Shown: one piece after another, positions 21,986 through 29,722 of the stretch | Layout: the number at the start of each line of letters is the position of its first letter | Numbering within the stretch: position 1 is the first letter of the stretch | Origin: Tritrichomonas foetus | Taxonomy: Eukaryota; Parabasalia; Tritrichomonadida; Tritrichomonadidae | Direction: 5' to 3' | Assembly (NCBI GenBank): GCA_001839685.1 | Contig: MLAK01000282.1 | Location: forward strand, 1-37,989 | Length of the DNA stretch: 37,989 nucleotides | Program-made: the position numbers and the translations under genes | The notes under the pieces: model-generated | Told to the model about the DNA's origin: nothing | Database searches by the model: none | Seen by the model: only the letters and a program-made list of their open reading frames with translations

Positions 21986-22326
21986 TTAGGCATCAATGAG
22001 AAGATTACGAATGTTTTGCCATCTAAATGGCGAGTCATCAGAAAATTCACTTGACATCGAGTCTGGAAAAAAACAAATTGGATTCCATTTTTCCCATTGC
22101 AATGTTCGGAAACACTCTGAATTCTGTGAATCAGAAAAAGACATTTCTGGTTCTTCTACAAGTTGATTTGACTGAAGGTAATTGAAAATTCTATTTTTGT
22201 GAAATGAAAAGCTTTCATTTTTGTCTGTGATTTCTTCATTGAAAATTAAATCTTTTACCCATCTAACATTAATTCAACTGTAGCTTGAGAATGTGCTGTT
22301 GAGGACTGCCAGTCTATTTTCTTCAT
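21986..22326 (-). CDS. Small hypothetical protein, frame interrupted once
   Basis: Found by reading the minus strand; the intact pieces are too short to stand out. A frame opens at the ATG at 22326 (begins MKKIDWQSS) and stops after LMLDG near 22258. An adjacent frame (VKDLIFNEE) continues without a stop to 21986, ending QNIRNLLIDA. The join falls at a GGG run (22258-22260) and equals one missing base; bridged, the product would be about 113 residues, acidic and Ser-rich, with several Trp. A TCATA initiator lies 15 bases upstream and the stop is in TAAA, both typical of real trichomonad genes. I do not recognise the family. An N base lies only 44 bases upstream of the ATG, so sequence quality here may be poor. 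Confidence 0.55.
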
Positions 22327-22338
22327 ATACTAAAATTT

Positions 22339-22343
22339 TATGA
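22339..22343 (-). promoter_or_regulatory. Initiator-like element (TCATA) for the small gene
   Basis: On the minus strand TCATA (22343 to 22339) matches TCA(+1)Y(T/A), with the A at 22341, 15 bases before the ATG at 22326. Its position supports the small hypothetical gene. Confidence 0.4.
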
Positions 22344-22428
22344 CAGAAAAGATTTCAATACATTCATATNTGTCAAATGGAAATTGAATTAATTCAACAT
22401 CACTGAGTTAAAACTATCAAAATTTTCG

Positions 22429-22448
22429 CGATTTTTAATTAAAAATCG
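22429..22448. repeat. Perfect 20-bp palindrome
   Basis: CGATTTTTAATTAAAAATCG reads the same on both strands. It sits about 100 bases upstream of the small gene start. It could be a dimeric protein-binding site, or chance in AT-rich DNA. Confidence 0.6.
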
Positions 22449-23268
22449 ATAGAAGAAGTGTAAATAGAATTATGGGAAGCAGTATTATAATCTTTGTGAT
22501 TCTTGGAAAAAAAGCTTCTCACAATTTTTTTTTAGGCTTTCTCCAAAATCGCTCTTTTTTCTGTTTAATTGTTGCAAAATTTCAAAACTATGAATAAATA
22601 TGGCTCATAACTATAAAAAATAGATTTAACAATTGACTGAAAGCTGTTCACCCGAAAACTGAAACAATAGCTTCTTCAGAATCATTTTCGAAATATTTTT
22701 GAATTCGGCCATTTGCGAAGTTTGCGATAAGGGAAATTTTCGTCATTCTTTTAGCTATTTGGGTTTTGATTTTTGACTGATGGTATTAAGTAATACTGAT
22801 GATAAGGATCATTTTAGTGATTTCGTACGTTAAGACTATTTGGTTTGTATACATCTATCTGGTGATCATCTTTTCCAAATTTGATCAAAATTTATCATTA
22901 TTTCGTTATCAATTGTTATTGTTAACTTTATGCTATTCTGAAAAGATATACTATATACATCTCTGTTACGGCCAAGAGTTTGAGCAACAACTCGCAGGAT
23001 GGATAAAAACTCGTTTGTGGGCCATTTTGGGCAAATTGTTTATTTTTTTTGGAGACTCTAAGGAAAATCGCCAATTATATCGTTGTTAGGAAATAGAATT
23101 CAATTGAAAAATCCATAGAAATAATTTTTTCAAAAGAGATTATTTATTTTTTACGATAAATTTAAAAAAGTGTGGCCTTTTGAAAAGTGGAAATCATTTT
23201 GAAATTTTCAATCTAAAGATCGCGTAATAGGAATTCAAGGAATATTTGGCCATTTAAACTTTCTTGAC

Positions 23269-25850
23269 ATGATGAGCGGAAAGTGGTTTAACAGTAAAAG
23301 TACTGCTGCTCAGCATCGTGCTGTTTACACAAAGCTTTATTATTTCTTAAAAGCTCAACGAACTGTCCTCGATTCGATTTTATCAAATCTCAAAAAATTG
23401 CAAGCGTCATCGCCGAAAACGGACGCAAAATTGAACGAATTTATTTCCCTACTCGAAAAAGATGTTCTTCATTCAGATTTTCGAACCAATGTTTTCAACG
23501 CATCCAAATTTCTCATCAAATTGAAAGGCATGAATTTGAATCAAATTTCATCATTTCCAGGCTATATAGTAAAGCTTCTTAATATTTTTTCACGCTCGTG
23601 TGTCGCTTTCGTGAAGATTCCAACAATGCTATTATCAAACTTCAAATGCGACAAAAGTGACAATGAAAAAAATACGCCAATTGGAGCTATTCCAGCAAAT
23701 AATTCAGGCGATTCTGTTATTTGCAGACTATGTAATGAAAATATTCATGTTGATAGATTTGAGGAGCATATTAAGTCATGTGCAATTGCATTTAAATCAG
23801 AATCAAAAGTGAACGATATCAATCAAAAACTGAAAGAAGAGATCAAATTGATTCTTGACAAATTTTTGAAATTCGAATGGCCAGGCGAACAAGAATTTTC
23901 AATCAATGTTGCTTTTCCTATGCTTCATTTAGTTATTTTATTATATCAGGCGAGTGAGATTGAAACACATGCAGATGATTCTCTATTAGAGTTAGATTAT
24001 ATTGAATCATCCATTTTAATGATTCCAATTATTGAAAATATTCATAAAAAATATGTAACTGATTCAATTAAGCTGCTAAGAGATAAAGCAAAACTAACAA
24101 TCGCACTTCACTCAGCAACAAACGTTTTACGAACAACAAGAGTTAGTGGAAGTGCTAAAATTATCACAAATAATAGTGTTGATATAAATAATTTCGATTT
24201 TATTAAATTGATTTCTTCTGGAGCATACGCAAGAGTATTTTTGGCAAGAAATAAATCAACTAAAGATATTTTTGCTATTAAAGTTACACCAAAAAGCAGC
24301 TGCACACATAAAAATGAAGTTGTTAGAATTTTAACTGAAAAAGATATTATGTTGCGATTCAACAGTCCTTATATCGTCAATTTCTGTATGTATCTATTCG
24401 TAATAATGAATTTTTCCTCTCATTTTCACATTTTATTGATCTTCTTCTATATACATAACATTTTTATTTATTTATTTTACGTATTTTTTCGATATTATTG
24501 TGGATTTGATGAGGGAGAATTCATTGTTATGATTTTTTTACGAAAATAAACTAACCCACAGATTATTCATTTACTGGAAAAAAGAACCTTTATTTGGTTA
24601 TGGAATATTTGCCTGGAGGTGATCTTTATTCACTTCTGCAAAACGTTGGATGTTTTGATGAAGATACTGCGAAAATTTACACTTTGCAAATTCTCCTTGC
24701 ACTTCAACATCTTCATACACATGGAATTATTCATCGAGATCTAAAACCTGATAATATTCTCGTTTCTAAAGAAGGAACTATTAAACTCACTGATTTTGGA
24801 TTATCACACATGGGTTTACTTGATCGGCAGAGTTCAGAAGAGCCTGTTGAAAATGAAGAATCAAAAATTGTTGGAGCACCTGATTATATTGCACCTGAAA
24901 TTCTGATGCAAAAACATCACTCATTCACTGCAGATTATTGGAGCCTTGGTTGTATTTTATATGAATTTTTATTTGGAATTCCACCTTTTCACTCTGATAC
25001 TGAAGAAGAAACATTCAAAAACATTCTTCAAGGAGAATATGACATGTCACCAGAAACTACTGAAGATGTCTCCAAAGAAGCTTTAGATTTAATTTCTCAT
25101 CTTTTAATTCAAAATCCAGAAAAACGTTTAGGAGCAAAAGGAATCCATAAAATCATAAATCATTCATGGTTCGAAGGTATTGATTTAAAAACAGTAGAAC
25201 CTCCATTTAAACCAGAACTTTCTAATGAAATTGACACGGAATATTTTCTTCAAAGATACCAATTCCCTAAGAATTCTGATATTCTTGAAGATTTAAACGA
25301 TGAAAGAGATGATGAAACATCTGAATTGAAAAATTTCCAAGCTGTTGGTGTTGATCAGATTATTCGAAAAAATGAAGAAGTTTTATCAAATACACAGCAA
25401 CATTTAAAACAACACTCTAACAGCAATGAAGAAAATAACATGAATGAAGAATCCAATAATGACGGCAATAATCAGAATAATAGCAATAATAATCAGAATA
25501 ATGGTAGCAATAATCAGAATAATAATAACAATAATCAGAATAATAGTAACAATAATCCGATTGAGATAAAGAGTAGATGTGCAAGTGACATTGAAAGATT
25601 AAGGAAACTAAGAGTATCTACAAACTTAGCAACAAACATGAATATTGTTCCAGCAGTTCCTCTTCCACGACAAAGGAAACCCAAACCACCTATTCCACTA
25701 CCAAACTCGCCTTATGTAATGAAAAGAATTGGTGCAAAAGCAGATGAATCCAAAATTCAATTTAGACTCAGCAAATCAAAACATCGGAAACAAGTTGAAC
25801 GTGTGTCAATGATGATCGATGCCAAAATCAAGTTGAATGTATTTGATTAA
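23269..25850 (+). CDS. AGC protein kinase with C2HC zinc finger, IRE/Rim15/MAST-like; two exons
   Basis: Exons 23269-24385 and 24562-25850 join in phase 1 to give 801 residues. The junction restores the kinase subdomain IV-V sequence (...SPYIVNF, then [21 protein letters not shown]). Order: helical N-terminus; zinc finger C152-x2-C155-x11-H167-x3-C171; a helical stretch; kinase domain from about 309 with glycine loop SSGAYARV, K338 (AIK), HRD with D432, DFG with D450 and the activation end [14 protein letters not shown]-type tail; then an Asn/Gln-rich repeat and a Pro/basic C-terminus. A finger of this spacing ahead of an AGC kinase of the MAST/Rim15 type is the layout of plant IRE kinases; these families control growth, quiescence and cell-cycle entry. 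The catalytic residues are complete. A TGA/TAA-free run into the intron gives a misleading longer first exon ending at 24549. Confidence 0.9.
24386..24561 (+). other. Spliceosomal intron, 176 bases
   Basis: Begins GTATGT (24386-24391) and ends ACTAACCCACAG (24550-24561), which matches the trichomonad pattern GTAYGT...ACTAACACACAG with one change; branch site and 3' splice site are fused as in that lineage. Removing it joins the two halves of a kinase domain in phase 1 between well-conserved subdomains. Intron length is in the range known for Trichomonas. Confidence 0.95.
25466..25556 (+). repeat. In-frame Asn/Gln-coding minisatellite
   Basis: Four near copies of CAATAATCAGAATAAT separated by short variable spacers code for a run of NNQNN units in the C-terminal part of the AGC kinase. 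Likely length-variable and unstructured. Confidence 0.8.
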
Positions 25851-26173
25851 TTATTTTGATTCTCAAATGGAATTCGGTCTTAATTCCATCATTTTTAGTA
25901 AAAGTGTTTTATTTTTTTTCTAAATTCCTAATGATATCTATTTACTTTTCAAAGATTTATGACTTTTAATCGTGAAATTTCTATTCTTGACTTGTCATCT
26001 CAGAGATGCTTTGTGCTTTTCCCCAATTAAATGACATAATTTTTAAAAAAAAAAAACTTCATTTCGCGAAAATGTATGGTGGGATTTACATTTCACTCAA
26101 GGCATTAGAATGTATAAATTCCATTGTACATAAAAATAGCAAAAACAATATGATATTTTATTCACAGAACAAT
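25851..26173. other. Convergent intergenic region
   Basis: About 320 bases between the stops of the AGC kinase and the SUN-like gene. AT-rich, with an A10-type run near 26046; a short open frame at 26006-26203 lacks any supporting feature. No gene is called. Confidence 0.5.
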
Positions 26174-26863
26174 TCACGCCTGGAAAACTTCCGCTCCCAC
26201 TAGGCAGGTAAAGTCTCCACCGTGATTATCAGCAACCTCGATTCGAAAACTCTTGCAGGGACCAGAATTGGTCAATACAAACTCCTGTGCAGACGAAGTA
26301 CCCTTTTCTAGTTCGAATGGACCAAAACGCGTTGGTTTTGAATCATTGTCAAGAATTACAATAAAGAATTTCTTTATTGTGCATTTGTTATCGTCTGTAT
26401 ATGGAATGACAACTTTTGATGCTGAAGGAATTTCCTTATTGAGTAGAAAAGAAAAATACCCTCTGTTGTCATCAATTTTCCATCCGTTATTGAAATCGCG
26501 TGGAATTTCGGGGAAATCGTGAGAAATGACATTCCAAATGCGCTTTGAAACTGGAGCGGTTTCCTTTTTTCCTTTTCCGTCTTGCCTCGAAAATAAATAT
26601 GATGCGACCATTGTTGAAGGGTTTGTCAGGTTGTCGGCGAGTTCATCTAATCCTTCTCCTTCGCTTGATTCATTTAATTTGTGAATATTTTCTTTGGAAA
26701 GAGTCACTAACTTGTCGACTTTATCGGTTAATTCTTGTGAAGCGTTTTTCTGTGGGCGAGTCATGCGTTTCTCGATCTCATTGATTGATTGACAAAAATA
26801 GTCGTTGCTTTCACAGTTCTCTAGAGAGTTTACAAAAGAACAGAGAAAGTAAACGAAAATCAT
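26174..26863 (-). CDS. Small secreted/luminal protein with SUN-like domain
   Basis: 229 residues with a clear signal peptide (about 1-14) and no other membrane segment. A short Cys pair region and a polar, partly coiled linker (about 15-100) precede a beta-rich C-terminal domain (about 105-229). The end of this domain carries a phenylalanine-rich RFGPFELE, then QEFVL, and closes with CKSFRIEVADNHGGDFTCLV and EVF. This resembles the closing part of SUN domains (LGPF...QTF...V.SNHG...TC.Y...V). SUN or SUN-like (SUCO/Slp1 type) domains sit in the nuclear-envelope or ER lumen; a discoidin-like lectin fold is the alternative. The assignment rests on motif memory only. It diverges from the SCYL2-like gene with 201 bases between the starts. 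Confidence 0.75.
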   Translation of the reverse strand: MIFVYFLCSFVNSLENCESNDYFCQSINEIEKRMTRPQKNASQELTDKVDKLVTLSKENIHKLNESSEGEGLDELADNLTNPSTMVASYLFSRQDGKGKKETAPVSKRIWNVISHDFPEIPRDFNNGWKIDDNRGYFSFLLNKEIPSASKVVIPYTDDNKCTIKKFFIVILDNDSKPTRFGPFELEKGTSSAQEFVLTNSGPCKSFRIEVADNHGGDFTCLVGAEVFQA

Positions 26864-27064
26864 TTTATATTCTTAACTACTTTTCATTTCACATATCTCA
26901 TCAATGTTGAGTTAACAATATCACTATTAACCATATAATTTCTAAAATGATAATATTATAGAAAAAGTTCAGCAATTGAATAAAATCATTGAATATACTT
27001 TCGTTTCAACAAAAAAGAAATCGAAAAGTATTCAAAAAGTTGTGTAGAAACTCCAAAACGAAAA

Positions 27065-29140
27065 ATGGGACCAGGAATCTCAGCAAACTACGATCAGGTG
27101 ACGTATATTTTTACATCAGGATGCTGGAAGGTCCATTCAGCGATTTCTAAAACAAACAACGAAAGAGTTTGTTTATGGACGATCGACCCCCAATTATTAC
27201 GAGATTTCATCCCCGACACTGCAGCGCAAACCCCTTACTTGCAAGGATTCCTAAATGGCCTCCAGAAAGCTCGAAAGCTTGTCCATCCGCGCATTTTGAA
27301 AATTATCCAAATTCAAGATAATTTATCGAATCTCGCCTTTTCATCAGAGCCAGTCTCTTCCTGCCTCACTACGCTGATTGGCAGTCTCGACAAGCACGAT
27401 TCGTCATACATTGGCTATCAAATTCTCGATGGCCTTTCTTTCCTCCAGCAGGCCAAAATGATTCATCTTGGTCTGACTCCATCCGCTGTTTATCTTAATG
27501 AGACCCTCGCCGTCAAATTATTCAACTTCAACTGGGCCACCCCATTTAATCCCGATTCGCCATCACCGACGCCAATTCCGTTCCCGCAATTTTCAATGGA
27601 ACCGCACATGCCAAACGTGAATTATGTTGCCCCTGAAGTCGTTGTTAACCGTCAATGCTATCCGCAGAGTGATATTTTCTCATTTTGTTGTGTTTTGTTT
27701 GAAATGCTTACATCAAATCAACTTCGTCAAATTCGATATATGGGTGATTTTAATCCATCTGTTGATGCGGCCAGCTATGCTCTGAAAATTTCAGAGGATT
27801 TTTCGTCACTTTTCTCTCAAGTTTTTCAATCAAGTGCTGCTCAGAGGCCAACAGCTACTGCATTAATTGCACTTGAGCCTTTTCAAACTGTTCAAGTCAA
27901 AGTTCTTCGTTACATAGATATGATCATAGCAAAAGATCCAAAAGACAAATTTGGATTTTTCAAAGGCTTGTCAAAAGTGATTACTGACTTTTCACCAATG
28001 ATGACTAAAGCCAAAATTCTTCCAATTCTTATCCAAGAATGTAAAAGTGATCCACGATTTGCACCTGTTCTTTTGGGTACTATTTTTTCAGTTTCTGAGA
28101 AATTTTCTGTTTCCGAATTTACAAACGAAGTTTTCAAGAATATTTCATATTTAACAACAGTCACTGATCCTCCTCATATTTCTATTGCATTATTACAATG
28201 GATACCTTTGATTTTAGAAAAGACTGAAAAATCTCTTCACAATGATTGTGTTTATCCAATCATTTTTAATGCTGTTCAATCACCAAACATTCAAATTCAA
28301 AAAGAATGCTTAAAAAAGCTGTCAAAAATAATTGAAAAAATATCTGAAAGTGCAATTCGAACTGCTCTTCTTCCAAAATTGGTTGATCTCGCATCATCAA
28401 CTTCTGATCCACAAATTGCAAGTTCCTCAATTGCAACAATAGCAGTTTGTCTTCCAAAAGTTGACAATGATGGATTCCTTCTCGAACTTTTCCCGAAAGT
28501 TTTCAAGACTTGGAAGAAACATTCAACTGCAGAAGTTGCAGAAAGCATGCTTTCAGTGATTCTTGCTTTAAATGCATCAAATAAAAATACAATGTCGCGT
28601 GCAATGCAGGTTGCTTCAACTATAGGATCAAATGAAAATTGTCCGCTTCACATTCAAAAGCGTTTCTGTAACTGGATGATAAACACAATTGGACAGTTCA
28701 AGAGTGCAAACTACCTCGATAGACAAATCGAAAAACCAACTGAAGAAGAAATGAAAAAGCTTGCAAAATCAGAAACAGTCGTAAAAGCCAGTTCAACACC
28801 AAACTTCCAAGCAACCACCAATCCCCCAACAAATACATTAAATAATTCGCAAAATAATTCTATTAATGGTTCGTTAAATAGTCAATTTAGTAATTCACCC
28901 AATACATTTAACAATACTGGAATGCATACAACGAGTTCGTTAGATAGGATTGGATCTGGTGGAGGATTTGCTTTACCACAAAACTCATCAAATTTCCAAC
29001 CTTTCCCACAGCCCCCAGGCCAATATCAACAGCAACAGCCACAACCGATGACGAGGCAGCCGAGAGTCATCCAAGGAGGTGGATTGAGTTTAGGAACACC
29101 ACCAAAACCAAAAAATGATGATTTGTTGAACTTATTCTAA
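27065..29140 (+). CDS. SCY1-like pseudokinase (SCYL2/CVAK104 type)
   Basis: 691 residues. Residues about 10-275 form a kinase fold without catalytic residues: no VAIK lysine, HLGLTPSAVYLNE where HRDxxxxN is expected, and FNFNW in place of DFG. Residues about 285-540 are HEAT-type helical repeats; the rest is Asn/Gln/Pro-rich, and the protein ends in NDDLLNLF. This order (pseudokinase, HEAT repeats, disordered tail) is that of SCYL2, a clathrin-coat associated protein acting between the trans-Golgi and endosomes. The final LLNLF resembles a clathrin-box motif though the last acidic position is Phe. The family fit is good; the clathrin link in this species is inferred. Confidence 0.9.
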   Translation: MGPGISANYDQVTYIFTSGCWKVHSAISKTNNERVCLWTIDPQLLRDFIPDTAAQTPYLQGFLNGLQKARKLVHPRILKIIQIQDNLSNLAFSSEPVSSCLTTLIGSLDKHDSSYIGYQILDGLSFLQQAKMIHLGLTPSAVYLNETLAVKLFNFNWATPFNPDSPSPTPIPFPQFSMEPHMPNVNYVAPEVVVNRQCYPQSDIFSFCCVLFEMLTSNQLRQIRYMGDFNPSVDAASYALKISEDFSSLFSQVFQSSAAQRPTATALIALEPFQTVQVKVLRYIDMIIAKDPKDKFGFFKGLSKVITDFSPMMTKAKILPILIQECKSDPRFAPVLLGTIFSVSEKFSVSEFTNEVFKNISYLTTVTDPPHISIALLQWIPLILEKTEKSLHNDCVYPIIFNAVQSPNIQIQKECLKKLSKIIEKISESAIRTALLPKLVDLASSTSDPQIASSSIATIAVCLPKVDNDGFLLELFPKVFKTWKKHSTAEVAESMLSVILALNASNKNTMSRAMQVASTIGSNENCPLHIQKRFCNWMINTIGQFKSANYLDRQIEKPTEEEMKKLAKSETVVKASSTPNFQATTNPPTNTLNNSQNNSINGSLNSQFSNSPNTFNNTGMHTTSSLDRIGSGGGFALPQNSSNFQPFPQPPGQYQQQQPQPMTRQPRVIQGGGLSLGTPPKPKNDDLLNLF

Positions 29141-29722
29141 GTTGATGAAACATGATGTCCTATATTGTGTAGTTTTTGAGTAAATGTTTTAACCAATTGA
29201 TTAATTGTTAATATAATATTTATTTTAGTGTGGTTGTAGATATGTTCCATTAAATGAATGATTTGTTGAAATTAGCAAGATATTCTCACGGGAGAAATAA
29301 AACTTGCCCAACTTCTTCCATCATAATTATCTCAAAATCAATTTCTCATTGAATAAAAGTTCACACTTCAATAAAAATCTGGAATTATTGTATTTTTTAA
29401 TCGCTTTGTTGTTTCATAATAAAAATATGAAAATTGTGATATAAAGATTCACATCAATTTCATGATTATTATGCTATTTAATGATTATTGACTATTTAAT
29501 GTCATTTGATATGATGCACAGATAATATGATGTGATCTTCTTTGAAATTCAGAAATATTCTGGAAATTTCCCAGTCATGGAAATTGAGTTGTAAAAAAGA
29601 CGATAAAATAATAAAAAGTTCGTTATTATCGACACTCATTTTTTTCTGTTTTTATATGGTCCCATTATTCAATAACTGAGCAAAAAACTTCTCAAAAATG
29701 CTTCTAAAATTTTCAAAAAATA
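29141..29722. other. Intergenic region between SCYL2-like and CLASP-like genes
   Basis: About 580 AT-rich bases between two genes on the same strand. A small TTCTC-ACGG-GAGAA hairpin is present at about 29282-29295. An initiator-like TCATT at 29636-29640 lies 84 bases before the next ATG and is weak evidence. No gene is seen. Confidence 0.5.

Larger units (their letters stand above)
22327..23268. other. Divergent intergenic region with an N base and a perfect palindrome
   Basis: About 940 bases between the small gene and the AGC kinase. It contains one undetermined base (22370) and a perfect 20-base palindrome at 22429-22448. An open frame at 22799-23089 has low-complexity composition and no recognisable domain, so I do not call it a gene. 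Confidence 0.5.

Noticed and set aside
22799..23089. Open frame of 96 codons in the intergenic region before the AGC kinase
   Set aside because: Hydrophobic, A/T-driven composition, no start-site motif, no recognisable domain, and AT-rich noncoding style; judged a chance open frame.
24386..24549. Longer first exon of the AGC kinase reading into ...[18 protein letters not shown]... and stopping at 24549
   Set aside because: This is intron sequence read through: it starts at GTATGT, has intron-like composition and breaks the kinase domain; splicing restores it exactly.
26006..26203. Short plus-strand frame after the AGC kinase
   Set aside because: Contains an A-run coding for poly-Lys, overlaps the SUN-like gene end and shows no domain.
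29282..29295. TTCTC-ACGG-GAGAA hairpin as a terminator or structured RNA
   Set aside because: Only five base pairs, with no further structure or context; expected by chance in this much sequence.
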